Shown here piece after piece: positions 8,556-17,829 of a stretch of DNA of 64,000 bases. The position numbers were made by a program, and so were the translations under genes. The notes under the pieces were generated by a model. The model had not been told where the DNA came from and searched no databases. It saw nothing but the letters and a program-made list of their open reading frames with translations. The stretch lies in NCBI GenBank assembly GCA_947497175.1, contig CANMFM010000008.1:124001-188000 (forward strand), written 5' to 3'. Position 1 is the first letter of the stretch, and each line of letters begins with the position of its first letter. The stretch is from an uncultured Aquimarina sp. GTDB lineage: Bacteria > Bacteroidota > Bacteroidia > Flavobacteriales > Flavobacteriaceae.

Positions 8556-11500
8556 TTATTCAATAATAAAACGTTTTTCAATTTTTGTTTGTGAATTTTT
8601 GATTTCAAGTATATATAAACCTGTACCTAAACTATTTACATCTACAGCTCCGTTGTTAACTTTTCCATTACCAACTCTTTGTCCCATGATATTGTAAATA
8701 CTAAATGTGGCATCTTGCATGCTCTTTTTAGGCATATATATCTGGAGTGAACTTCCTTTCTTTACAGGGTTAGGAGCTATTCTTACAAATGATAATACAT
8801 CTTCTTCTCCATCAGTTCCTACAAGTGAAGCGACACCTCCAAAGCTTGATTCTACAACAGAACTACCACAAGATCCTTCATAAATCTTTACGTTAGAGAA
8901 TACAGAGGTATTTCCTGATCCTGCATCATTATCATTTATAAAAACTAATCTATCCATACTTCCAGTATAAAAACTACCCACCGGAATAACATATTTTTTA
9001 GTACCACTTACATAGTTATCAAAGTCTAACACTCCATAATTTTGAGTACCATGAACTTTGAAGTATCGTGCTGGTGTTAGTGCAGTATCGTCTTCGAAAC
9101 CAACGGCATGAATTTCTCCCTGAGCTGTACTACTAAAATCAAACTCTATCACTGTACTTGATGTTACCGTATAATTAAGAGCTATTTCTTTCCATGTGTT
9201 ACTCTGCATAGATAATCCGGCACCTGCACTTACAATAGTAGCAGTACCACCTCTATCTTGATTAGAGAAAGGATTAACCTGGAAGTCATTGAAATTAATA
9301 GCCTCACAAGTTGGATCAGGCCCGGGACCTCCAGAACCATTCTGGATACTTACAGCATCAATTGCTATATCACTTTGCCATCCGCTTCCACCAGTACCCG
9401 TAAGTACATTAAATCGTAATTGAACGCTAGCATTTCCTGCATATGCTGCAAGATCTACATCTGCGGCATTCCAATTGTTTCCTTGAGCACCATTTCTACT
9501 AAATATGTTTGTCCAATCTCCGGTATTATCAGTTCTTGCCTCTACAGTTAAGCTATTGATAGCACTACCAAACATATGATACTGGAAGGTAAGTCTAGGA
9601 GAAGTCAAGCTACTAAAATTCAAACAAGGTGAGTTTAATATTGCTCTTTTGTTTGGAAATCCGGTACCATTACCTGAAGCTTCAACATAAAGGTAGAAAC
9701 TACCATCTGCAGCGCTACTTGGTCCGGTTTGATTAGAAGGAGTACCATTAGAATCTCTTGTCCAGTCTATATCATCTCCAGAGGTTGCATTTGACCACTG
9801 ACCAAGGTTAGATTCAAAACTTTCACTGAAAGGGAAAGAAGCCACATCTCCAGAACACTCTCCTGTACCTGGACCAGGACCGCCACCATCACATGGATTT
9901 ACAAAAGAAACTGTCTGATCTGTCTGACCATTAGTGCCTCCATTATTATTTTCGTTTGCATCTTGTCCAACTCCACGTTCGGCAAATGCTTTCCATATTA
10001 AACATCTGTAAGCTCCATTATACAAATCCTGATCTGCTTGTAAAATTCCATCACGACCCGATACGAAACCTGGGTTATTCGCTGTATTTTTTAATCCTTC
10101 AGTGACAAGGGCTAAAGCGATATTATTACCACCTGTACCATTATAAAAATCTGGATCAAAACCTTCTTGGTCTATTAATAACCAAGTCATGTCCCATAAT
10201 ATTGTAGCAAAAGCATATCCCACACCGTGTGGTCTTGCTAATCCACCTATATCTGCATAATCAGTATTATTAATAGATCTATCTGTAGAATATCGAGTTG
10301 GTCGAATTCCATTCCCCGTAGTAGGTTGAGCTAATGCATATGTACCTATTCCTCTACCGTCGGTTCCTCTGTCTCCTGCTTTCATGGTAAGCATAAGTCC
10401 AAACCAATCAGACCATCCTTCACCCATCTGTTCAGAACCTCCTAACTGATTAGAAGAAGGACCACCAACTAAACGTATTGAAATACCATGTCCATACTCA
10501 TGAATAATAATACCATTATCCAAATCTCCATCTCTATCTGGATTGGGCGCACTCCAAGTAAACATTTGCATTCTTGGATTTCCACCATCACCAGGTGTTG
10601 CAAAATTAGCATTATTACTACCACTACCATCTTGAGCATCGGCATTTACAGAATCGCTACCTGCTCCTCCTCTACCATAGTTATTTTCCTGGAAGTTACC
10701 ACTAGCTTCATCAAATCCATATTGATAGAATACATCATGAATAATATTATTCCAGTAAAAAAGATTTGTAATCGCCGCACTTTGATAATTACTTGGATCC
10801 TGACTAAGATTTATTGGAAAATCAAAGTCAAGGCTTGCTCCCCCATCTGGAGAAAAACCGGTTCCGTTGTTTCCATTTCTATCTTCTTGTGCCCATACGT
10901 TATTACCTCTTGTAATTGTAAACTCTGCTCCAGCGCTTCCATTGGTATCGTGCCATCCAAAAGGAGATGCTGTGGCATTAGCTGGGTCAGTAACTATAGA
11001 ACGACCTCCATGACTAGGGCTTTCTAACGGCATTGCATATACATTGTAAGAATCAGGAGCTAATGCTGCTGTTGTAGCCTCTGACAAAGGTCCCATTTTA
11101 GGAGCATCAAAAAGTACAGATTCAGATTCGTGCTTATGAGAAGAATGATCCGGAGCATCAAAATTACATTTGATCACTAAATTTCTTTCCAAAAGAACCT
11201 TCCCATTAGAAGCATCAACATACGTACTCCACCAGTTTTCGCCACTTTTTTCATATAAACTAACATTATACGCTAATTTTAGCTGGTCGCCGTCTAGAAC
11301 ATATACTTTATGTACTTCGATAGGCTGATCCCCTAGTGCAATACCAGAATCTAAATATTTAGAAACTTTAAGGCCACTAGATTTACTACTTACCGTTTTA
11401 GATAATCTTGCCGGAGCACCCAAATTGTGTCTTCTGGCCACTATCCCTATCGCACTTTCTTCGTTGAGTGAAGATTTTGCAGATACTAATTTCTCCTTGA

Positions 11501-11813
11501 CACCCTCAACAAATTGTGGAAGCGCATACGTAATTTTGTTATTTTGAATCGTAAACTTATACGTTCCATGTAGAATAGGAATGTCGTTGTGAAGCTGTTG
11601 AACATAATAATGCCAGATACCTTCTTTTAATGAAGGCACTTTGTCTGTAATCATCCATTCCTTAAAATCAATGTTCTCTGAAGATGATTTTGCAGTCCTT
11701 ACTACTGTAAGTGCATCATTAAAATGTTGCTGAATTAATTGATTTGCATTTTGTGCAAAGGTTGTTTGCCCTATAAGAAATAATAGAATAACAAACGAGT
11801 AGACTCTTTTCAT
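8556..11813 (-). CDS. fungalysin-type M36 metalloprotease with T9SS sorting domain
   Basis: This is a 1085-residue secreted zinc protease. It has a signal peptide (about 1-20 ending FAQ), an FTP/PepSY-type inhibitory propeptide (about 25-210), and an M36 catalytic domain (about 260-640). The zinc site is HEYGH (438-442) with the third ligand Glu465 in EGWSDW. After the catalytic domain come a MAM/jelly-roll-like module (about 650-830), a second beta module (about 835-985) and a T9SS type A sorting domain (about 1005-1085). Fungalysins degrade extracellular proteins after autocatalytic removal of the propeptide. The gene stands alone, with a TAATTTTG promoter element close upstream. Confidence 0.93.
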   Translation of the reverse strand: MKRVYSFVILLFLIGQTTFAQNANQLIQQHFNDALTVVRTAKSSSENIDFKEWMITDKVPSLKEGIWHYYVQQLHNDIPILHGTYKFTIQNNKITYALPQFVEGVKEKLVSAKSSLNEESAIGIVARRHNLGAPARLSKTVSSKSSGLKVSKYLDSGIALGDQPIEVHKVYVLDGDQLKLAYNVSLYEKSGENWWSTYVDASNGKVLLERNLVIKCNFDAPDHSSHKHESESVLFDAPKMGPLSEATTAALAPDSYNVYAMPLESPSHGGRSIVTDPANATASPFGWHDTNGSAGAEFTITRGNNVWAQEDRNGNNGTGFSPDGGASLDFDFPINLSQDPSNYQSAAITNLFYWNNIIHDVFYQYGFDEASGNFQENNYGRGGAGSDSVNADAQDGSGSNNANFATPGDGGNPRMQMFTWSAPNPDRDGDLDNGIIIHEYGHGISIRLVGGPSSNQLGGSEQMGEGWSDWFGLMLTMKAGDRGTDGRGIGTYALAQPTTGNGIRPTRYSTDRSINNTDYADIGGLARPHGVGYAFATILWDMTWLLIDQEGFDPDFYNGTGGNNIALALVTEGLKNTANNPGFVSGRDGILQADQDLYNGAYRCLIWKAFAERGVGQDANENNNGGTNGQTDQTVSFVNPCDGGGPGPGTGECSGDVASFPFSESFESNLGQWSNATSGDDIDWTRDSNGTPSNQTGPSSAADGSFYLYVEASGNGTGFPNKRAILNSPCLNFSSLTSPRLTFQYHMFGSAINSLTVEARTDNTGDWTNIFSRNGAQGNNWNAADVDLAAYAGNASVQLRFNVLTGTGGSGWQSDIAIDAVSIQNGSGGPGPDPTCEAINFNDFQVNPFSNQDRGGTATIVSAGAGLSMQSNTWKEIALNYTVTSSTVIEFDFSSTAQGEIHAVGFEDDTALTPARYFKVHGTQNYGVLDFDNYVSGTKKYVIPVGSFYTGSMDRLVFINDNDAGSGNTSVFSNVKIYEGSCGSSVVESSFGGVASLVGTDGEEDVLSFVRIAPNPVKKGSSLQIYMPKKSMQDATFSIYNIMGQRVGNGKVNNGAVDVNSLGTGLYILEIKNSQTKIEKRFIIE

Positions 11814-12252
11814 AAAATTTAAGTTTTGAGTTTGTGTCCTGCAAAATTAACGAATTTTAGATAATTTGTCACTATAACGCTTTAAACCGTATTAATTTAT
11901 CATAAATTAACATTTATATTATAATTTATTCAACATAAATGTTAAAAATGAATTAGGCGCGAATAAAATTGCGCGAAGTATTACAGCCACTGGTATTGAC
12001 AAAAAAAAGAGGGTACATCACAACTAAATATCTAAAAATCAGAATAATAAGATTCCCTTTTTTTAATTACGGTAAAAGCGTCGAATTTTATGAATAAAAA
12101 ATTAAAAATAATAGTTTTGTTGATCGTTAATAATTAATTTTGATTAACAAAAATCATAGAACATTAAACAAGTTATTCTTACTTTTAGAAGGTGAAATCA
12201 TAAGGATCATTCTTTATAGTAAACTGAAATACAATATTATAAAAACGTATAC
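11814..12252. other. divergent intergenic region
   Basis: About 440 very AT-rich bases separate the divergent M36 protease and YdeI-like genes. A -7 element for the protease lies at 11842-11849. I see no open frame, tRNA or strong hairpin in the rest. A T-rich stretch with ACTTTTAG at about 12180 could be a weak -7 box for the plus-strand gene. Confidence 0.4.
11842..11849 (-). promoter_or_regulatory. Bacteroidota -7 promoter element of the M36 protease gene
   Basis: The minus strand reads TAATTTTG here, matching TAnnTTTG, about 29 bases before the start codon. No clear TTG -33 box is seen at the right distance, so this is a half-supported promoter. Confidence 0.45.
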
Positions 12253-12735
12253 ATGAAAAGCTTGATTTTTGAAACTTTGTTAACCTCTCATCACAGTATA
12301 ATTGTTCCAACAGAGATAGCGCGATATTATATAGATCAAAAACAAAAAAGAGTACTGGTTCAAATCACTTTTAATAATCAAAGGATAAGTTATCATGCCG
12401 CTTTGCAAAAGTTGAACGATAATTATCGTATTACCTTTAATACGGCTAACCAAAAGAAATTAGAAATTTTCCCTACCGATTATTTTGAAGTACAATTATT
12501 TGAGGACACCTCTAAGTATGGGGTAGAAATGCCAGAAGAATTTGAGGCGGTTTTACAAAGCGATCCGGAAGCTTTTGAAATATTTGAGTCCCTTGCCGAC
12601 GGAAAAAAGAGAAGTTTGATTTATTACATCCTAAAAACTAAACGATCACAGACCAGAATCGACAAAGCACTAATCATAACAGAAAATCTAAAATTGGGTA
12701 TTAGAGATCATAAAGAGCTAATTAAAAAGATTTAA
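12253..12735 (+). CDS. YdeI/OmpD-associated (DUF1905-type) family protein
   Basis: This 160-residue cytoplasmic protein has two parts. Residues 1-85 form a small beta domain like DUF1905 (VPTEIARYYI, YHAALQKLNDNYRITFN). Residues 90-160 form the helical OmdA / bacteriocin-protection segment with PEEFEAVLQSDPEAFEIFE, DGKKRSLIYYI and TRIDKALII. The family is widespread; it is linked to bacteriocin tolerance in a few cases, but its biochemical role is not known. It is monocistronic by spacing. Confidence 0.72.
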   Translation: MKSLIFETLLTSHHSIIVPTEIARYYIDQKQKRVLVQITFNNQRISYHAALQKLNDNYRITFNTANQKKLEIFPTDYFEVQLFEDTSKYGVEMPEEFEAVLQSDPEAFEIFESLADGKKRSLIYYILKTKRSQTRIDKALIITENLKLGIRDHKELIKKI

Positions 12736-12855
12736 TCTTACCCCTTTTATTGATTATCTGGCTAACAAAACTCTTTATTTCCTGTACAAATTCTTTGTCA
12801 TGAACTAAAACTGCATTATCTTACGTTTAGAAATGACAAACAAAGCATTAAAATT

Positions 12856-13443
12856 ATGAAAACGTTACAATTGGTACTATTAACTTTTTTATCCATCACC
12901 ATTTTTAGTTGTAAGGGTGAAAAAAAAGAAGCAACAGATCAAGAGAACAATAACGAACCTGTAGAAACTTCGACCAAAGAAGAGGAAAAAACGAAGACGA
13001 TAACCTTCAAACTAGAACCAAAAAGTGATAGTAATGTATCTGGACAAGTTACTTTCACAGAATCTGAAGGTATGGTAAATATGGTAGCTGAATTAACCGG
13101 ATTAAGTGAAGGGGAGCATGCTATCCATATTCATGAAAAAGCAGATTGCTCTTCTGCAGATGGAAAATCAACAGGAGGACATTGGAATCCAACGATGGAA
13201 CCTCATGGAAAATGGGGTGCAAAAGAAGGTTTTCATAAAGGTGATATAGGAAATTTGAAAGCTGATGCTGATGGACATGCAAGTATTACTTTTGCTACCA
13301 ATGATTGGTGTATCGGTTGTGATGATGTTAAAAAGAACATCGTAGGTAAAGCCATAATAGTACACCAGGGTATTGATGATTTTACTTCACAACCCTCTGG
13401 AGCAGCCGGTAGTAGAGTAAGTTGCGGAGGAATCATACAATAA
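12856..13443 (+). CDS. sodC: Cu/Zn superoxide dismutase, lipoprotein
   Basis: This 195-residue protein is a Cu/Zn superoxide dismutase that converts superoxide to peroxide and oxygen outside the inner membrane. A lipoprotein signal ends at FSCKG (Cys19), followed by an acidic linker to about residue 50. Copper and zinc ligands are visible in HAIHIHEKADCS, GGHWNP, MEPHGKWG, FHKGDIGNL and IIVHQG, and the disulfide partner lies in SRVSCGG near the C-terminus. Length is normal for the bacterial family plus a linker. It should sit in the periplasm or on the outer membrane. It pairs functionally with other redox genes in the window (OsmC fusion, OxyR-like, TrxB). A T-rich terminator follows. Confidence 0.92.
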   Translation: MKTLQLVLLTFLSITIFSCKGEKKEATDQENNNEPVETSTKEEEKTKTITFKLEPKSDSNVSGQVTFTESEGMVNMVAELTGLSEGEHAIHIHEKADCSSADGKSTGGHWNPTMEPHGKWGAKEGFHKGDIGNLKADADGHASITFATNDWCIGCDDVKKNIVGKAIIVHQGIDDFTSQPSGAAGSRVSCGGIIQ

Positions 13444-13464
13444 TTTGGTTTACAATAATATTTC

Positions 13465-13507
13465 AAAAAGCATTCTTTAATACTAGTATCAAAGAATGCT
13501 TTTTTTT
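13465..13507 (+). terminator. rho-independent terminator after sodC
   Basis: A 14-bp stem (13465-13478 with 13491-13504) with a 12-base loop runs into an eight-T tail, 21 bases after the sodC stop codon. Confidence 0.85.
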
Positions 13508-13554
13508 CTTTTGTATTTTTTCAAATAACTTAGCTATCTAACTAACACTACTTT

Positions 13555-14739
13555 ATGAATCCTTCAACTTTGGGTTGGGTAGAAAAATTCTTAAGAGATC
13601 TGGATGATACTATTAACCTGTCTCAATGGCCCCTGGATGAATTATATTCTGATTTAAGAAGGGTTGGTTTTATATATGGCACATCGGTAGAAACCATTAT
13701 TTCAAACACTACAGATATTATTTATTCTGAAGAGGAAAAAACAAAAATCAATCTTTTTACTGCATTAGTAGTTACCTACTATGATACTATAGAAAATCCA
13801 GGTAAAGAAGATTGTATTCAAGCGTTACTTCAATTTTATGATTTCCTGGATACAAAAAAATCATTTTTTTCTTTCAAAAATGTGCTCCCATCAAATAAAA
13901 ATGAAAAACTAGAACGAATTATTCATGCCCGTATTCAAACTAATGAATCAATTTTCAGAAAAAACTTTAGTCACCTTTTAACCAATGCTTTATTATTCAT
14001 TGACATATTAGCTTTCGAGTATTTCTTAATTCATGATAAAAATCCATTTGAATATGCAGCAAAACTTGAAGAAACATTAACGAACACCGTTTTTTTGGCA
14101 TTAAATTCAAAACAACAACAAGACGATTATGACAAGTTATTAGTGAAGTTATTTTCATCATCGGTTCGATATACAGCTATTTCTACAGAAGAAGCTAGCT
14201 TTGATTATATAGCATTAGACCCGTATACCGATGAAATTGAAAAAAGATATATTATTGACTTAACCAGTCTTGCCGTATGGAATGATCAAGAACTAGATCA
14301 AGGTGAGCAAAGCTTTATGTCAGCTCTTGGAGCAGAATTAGAACTGCCAGACATTGTGGTAAAAGAATCTATTGACTTGGTAAAAATGTTTATCAATGCA
14401 CATAAAAAACACATTTCGTTCTTTAATTACTCTCATCCTGCATTACATTTCTATCAACAAACATCCAGAACAGTTCGAGTTTTAATTTTAAGAAACAAAA
14501 AGCGTTTAGTCAAAGAGATTACTGAAAGTAAAGATCTTATGATTCTTCTTGGCCAATCCACGGTGAGGGATTTAACTAAAGAAGAGAAAATACAGGTAAA
14601 AAAACAATTACTTGATATTTGTAAAACCGTACCTTCTTTAGCTATTTTTATTCTTCCAGGTGGCAGTATATTGATGCCGCTTTTAGTAAAACTTATCCCC
14701 CAATTATTACCATCTGCTTTTAATGAAAATAAACAATAA
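13555..14739 (+). CDS. LETM1-related biofilm-associated protein
   Basis: This 394-residue protein matches the pattern of a flavobacterial family annotated as LETM1-related biofilm-associated protein. It starts with MNPSTLGWVEKFL and is mostly helical without a signal peptide. It has a Tellurite-resistance-like central part (DQELDQGEQSFMSALGAEL, about 245-265). It ends in a hydrophobic LETM1-like segment, IFILPGGSILMPLLVKLIP. In LETM1 proteins a similar Pro/Gly hydrophobic segment is a membrane anchor. Function in bacteria is unknown beyond reported biofilm links. It ends one base before the convergent membrane regulator gene. Confidence 0.7.
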   Translation: MNPSTLGWVEKFLRDLDDTINLSQWPLDELYSDLRRVGFIYGTSVETIISNTTDIIYSEEEKTKINLFTALVVTYYDTIENPGKEDCIQALLQFYDFLDTKKSFFSFKNVLPSNKNEKLERIIHARIQTNESIFRKNFSHLLTNALLFIDILAFEYFLIHDKNPFEYAAKLEETLTNTVFLALNSKQQQDDYDKLLVKLFSSSVRYTAISTEEASFDYIALDPYTDEIEKRYIIDLTSLAVWNDQELDQGEQSFMSALGAELELPDIVVKESIDLVKMFINAHKKHISFFNYSHPALHFYQQTSRTVRVLILRNKKRLVKEITESKDLMILLGQSTVRDLTKEEKIQVKKQLLDICKTVPSLAIFILPGGSILMPLLVKLIPQLLPSAFNENKQ

Positions 14740-14740
14740 T

Positions 14741-15364
14741 CTACACTTCCAATTTTTCAAGTTCTTTATAATTCTCCTTCAATCTTCGGGTTAGAATACC
14801 ATAGATTATTCTATAAAATAAAGCTACTATACCGATTGCAAAAGCCAAAACAACAAGTGTACTTATAATAACCCAGAAGATAGATACTCCTTCATCTGAT
14901 GCTTGATTTGTAAATTTATCTGTAAACAAAGCCAAATAAGTAACAAGTGCGATAGTAGTTAATGACAAAAAGCTTAGATTAAACCAAACATAATGCTTTA
15001 CTGTTTTTCGGGTTCTTAGAATATTCTGCATTAATACTTTTGCTGAATCTGTAGTCTGTATGGTCCTATAATTCATATAAAACCTGATCATAAAATAAAT
15101 GAGGATGCTGTAAGAAACTAGAGTTGAAATAATTGAAAATCCTTTCATGTTTACCCCTTGCAGGTCATCATAACTTCCGCTTAATCTTACGGCGATGTCG
15201 ATAGAGGCCCATAATATAAATTCTAAAACACTAATCACAAAAATCCACTTAACCATAGAAGAAGATTTCTTCAATATCATTGGGTAGATTTCTTTATAAG
15301 ACAATTTGGGCAGCACACTTTCTTGCTTTTTCCAGTCTTTTTTTAATAATTCTAATTCATCCAT
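14741..15364 (-). CDS. membrane protein, likely anti-sigma factor of the upstream ECF sigma
   Basis: This 207-residue protein has a cytoplasmic N-terminus (about 1-35, MDELELLKKDWKKQE), then four hydrophobic segments (about 40-60, 80-100, 125-148, 162-185) and a short charged tail. It starts 4 bases after the stop of an ECF sigma gene on the same strand, the usual arrangement for a membrane anti-sigma factor. No zinc-finger HxxxCxxC motif is present, so it is not a ZAS-type anti-sigma. Its regulator role is inferred from position only. Confidence 0.65.
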   Translation of the reverse strand: MDELELLKKDWKKQESVLPKLSYKEIYPMILKKSSSMVKWIFVISVLEFILWASIDIAVRLSGSYDDLQGVNMKGFSIISTLVSYSILIYFMIRFYMNYRTIQTTDSAKVLMQNILRTRKTVKHYVWFNLSFLSLTTIALVTYLALFTDKFTNQASDEGVSIFWVIISTLVVLAFAIGIVALFYRIIYGILTRRLKENYKELEKLEV

Positions 15365-15368
15365 GAGG

Positions 15369-15863
15369 TTAAGGATTTAATATTTTTTTCAACTTTGTTT
15401 TCACTCTATTCATTTTTACCCTGGCATTTACTTCGCTAATACCCATTGTTTCTGCAATATCCTTATAAGATTTATCTTCAAGGTATAAAAAAACAAGAGC
15501 CTTCTCAATATCGTTTAATTGTTTTACAGCCTCATACATGAGCTTAAGTTGTTGTTCTACCTCATCATCATATTCTTCTGCCTTAATTTTAAAATTTAGC
15601 GTATCTATATCTGCTGTTTTAATACTCCTTTTTGATCTTCGGTATAATGTAATAGCTGTATTTAATGCTACTCTATACATCCACGTACTAAACTTGGCAT
15701 CTCCTCTAAACTTAGGATAGGCTTTCCATAATTGGATCGTTATTTCCTGAAACAGATCATTATGTGAGTCGGGATCACTTGTATATATCCTACAGACTTT
15801 GTGCACAATATTTTGATTCTGCTCAAGATTGGTTACAAAACTATGTTCTAATTCTTTATTCAC
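15369..15863 (-). CDS. ECF-type RNA polymerase sigma factor
   Basis: This 164-residue sigma-70 factor has region 2 (about 10-80, with DLFQEITIQLWKAYPKFRG and WMYRVALNTAITLYRRSKR) and region 4 (about 105-160, with LEDKSYKDIAETMGISEVN as the helix-turn-helix). Length is typical of ECF factors. It forms a two-gene unit with the downstream membrane protein, its likely regulator. The signal and regulon are unknown. Confidence 0.9.
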   Translation of the reverse strand: MNKELEHSFVTNLEQNQNIVHKVCRIYTSDPDSHNDLFQEITIQLWKAYPKFRGDAKFSTWMYRVALNTAITLYRRSKRSIKTADIDTLNFKIKAEEYDDEVEQQLKLMYEAVKQLNDIEKALVFLYLEDKSYKDIAETMGISEVNARVKMNRVKTKLKKILNP

Positions 15864-16026
15864 TCTGGTCGGTTACACTTTATATGTAGTCTAAAAAACA
15901 ATTCTGTTACACTCTAATTTAAAATTTGTCATTCTAATAGCTTCCAAAAAAACATAAATTGTATGGTTTTTTTAACATTTTATCCATAAAAACCCAGAAT
16001 CAATAGGGTAACTAATTTTATCAGTT

Positions 16027-16034
16027 TACCTTTG
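16027..16034 (+). promoter_or_regulatory. -7 promoter element of the NADH dehydrogenase gene
   Basis: The sequence TACCTTTG matches TAnnTTTG and lies 18 bases before the start codon, leaving a short leader. A clear -33 TTG is not seen at the best distance. Confidence 0.5.
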
Positions 16035-16052
16035 TAAAACAACACAAATATT

Positions 16053-17348
16053 ATGAATATACCTTTCTCTAATCTACCAAGGTTAGTTATTATTGGCGGT
16101 GGTTTTGCCGGAGTTGCATTAGCCCGAAAAATGATAAAAGAACCTGTTCAACTGGTGTTATTAGACAGGCACAATTATCACACATTTCAGCCTCTTCTGT
16201 ATCAAGTATCTACTTCTTCTTTAGAACCTGATTCTATAGCTTACCCGCTTCGTAAAATTGTAAAAAGAGGGAAAAACACTTTTTTTAGAATGGCAGAAGT
16301 TGCGTCAATCGATCCGGACACTCAAAAAATTGATACCAATATAGGGAACATATCCTATGATTATCTTGTAATAGCCACAGGAGCACGAACCAATTTCTTT
16401 GGTAATACTACTATCGAAAATAATGCAATGCGTATGAAGAACCTTCCGCAGGCCTTAAATTTGCGTAGTTTGATGTTAGAAAATCTAGAACAGGCTGTAA
16501 TCACGACTGATCCTGAAAAAAGAAAAGAATTATTAAGTTTTGTACTGGCTGGAGCTGGCCCGACCGGAGTAGAATTGGCTGGAGGTATAGCCGAATTAAA
16601 ATTAAATGTACTACCTAAGGATTATCCTGATATGGATTTTAGTGAAATGGAAATTCATTTAATAGAAGGCGCATCTCGTATCCTCCCACCAATGAGTGAA
16701 CATGCTTCAAAAAAAGCGACAAAATTCTTAGAAAATTTTGGAGTACACATTCACCTTGACACCCAAGTGAAAAATTATGAAAATGACTTAGTTACTACCA
16801 ATACTGATTTATCAATAAGAGCGGCTACATTTATATGGTCTGCAGGAGTAACCGGCGCTCCGGTTTCCGGAATAAAAGCGGAGTCTTTACTCCCCAAAGC
16901 TAACCGTTATAAAGTAAATCGATGCAATCAAATTGAAGGGTACACTAATATATTTGCTATTGGTGACATCGCCGTTATGGAAACCGATGACTTCCCTAAA
17001 GGACATCCTATGGTTGCACAACCAGCGATACAGCAAGGAAAACATCTTGCCAAAAATCTAAAACGTCATCTAAAGGGTAAGACCATGACACCTTTTAACT
17101 ACTTTGATAAAGGTTCTATGGCGACGATTGGTAGAAATAAAGCTGTTGTTGATATCGGAAAATTTCAGTTTGGTGGTTTCTTTGCGTGGTTTATCTGGAT
17201 GTTTATTCATTTATGGTTTTTGGTAGGTTTTCGAAATCGATTTGTTACTTTTTTCAATTGGGTGTACAATTATATAAACTACGATAAAGCGGCCCGATTA
17301 ATTGTGAGACCCTTTAAAAATGACAACGGTTCTACAGAAAGGGTATGA
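16053..17348 (+). CDS. ndh: type II NADH dehydrogenase (NDH-2)
   Basis: This 431-residue FAD-dependent oxidoreductase moves electrons from NADH to quinone without pumping protons. The FAD-binding fold starts at VIIGGGFAGVALARK (about residues 12-26), the NAD-binding fold has VLAGAGPTGVELAGGIAEL (about 167-185), and the second FAD contact is NIFAIGDIAVM (about 300-310). The C-terminus has a hydrophobic hairpin (about 370-400, FAWFIWMFIHLWFLVGF) typical of membrane-bound NDH-2 in Bacteroidota. It is single and preceded by its own promoter element. Together with cytochrome bd in this window it could form a short, non-pumping respiratory route. Confidence 0.9.
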   Translation: MNIPFSNLPRLVIIGGGFAGVALARKMIKEPVQLVLLDRHNYHTFQPLLYQVSTSSLEPDSIAYPLRKIVKRGKNTFFRMAEVASIDPDTQKIDTNIGNISYDYLVIATGARTNFFGNTTIENNAMRMKNLPQALNLRSLMLENLEQAVITTDPEKRKELLSFVLAGAGPTGVELAGGIAELKLNVLPKDYPDMDFSEMEIHLIEGASRILPPMSEHASKKATKFLENFGVHIHLDTQVKNYENDLVTTNTDLSIRAATFIWSAGVTGAPVSGIKAESLLPKANRYKVNRCNQIEGYTNIFAIGDIAVMETDDFPKGHPMVAQPAIQQGKHLAKNLKRHLKGKTMTPFNYFDKGSMATIGRNKAVVDIGKFQFGGFFAWFIWMFIHLWFLVGFRNRFVTFFNWVYNYINYDKAARLIVRPFKNDNGSTERV

Positions 17349-17465
17349 CGAATGTGAGTTTGGAGTATGTTTTCTGATAACTCACCTTCACAATAATGTA
17401 AATTATCTAAACACTATTGTATTGATAGTCATTTTAGTATGACCTATTTATCCAATCTATCAAAC

Positions 17466-17626
17466 GAGTATTTTTAATCAACGCCAAGTTCTATACAGTA
17501 ACTTTATTGTATTAACCCAAACACAAATAGTTTGTACTCCCAATTGAGTATTTTTTATTCAAACTCAAGTATATTTTATCGATATTCGGGTTTTTAATAC
17601 TCAAAACCCAGTGTTTCTCGTTCAAA
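17466..17626. repeat. degenerate ~40-bp periodic repeat
   Basis: Four similar units begin near 17466, 17506, 17546 and 17586, each a T-rich start followed by an A/C-rich block ending in AGT. Units 1 and 3 both open GAGTATTTTT and unit 4 has GGGTTTTTAATACTCAA. The rest of the 481-base gap before the TonB receptor gene shows no gene. The repeat is weak and was found by eye. Confidence 0.4.
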
Positions 17627-17829
17627 TTTTAATCTATTTAGATTCATATACTATACAAACTACAACTACATGTGTTTTCTAATAGATATAAACACGTCTT
17701 CTTCAATAGTATTCTTCTCAAAATCATCAATTGATCATCGCTTTTCTACAATTCAGTAAAACTTTATTCCATTTTTTTTAAAGAAGAATCACTTTTGACC
17801 TATCAATCAATTCAGAAAAACGTTGTAAC

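Noticed and set aside
10488..11027. 179-codon frame opposite the M36 protease gene
   Set aside because: It is the reverse complement shadow of a well-supported protease; its Ile/Thr/Ser-rich content is typical of shadows.
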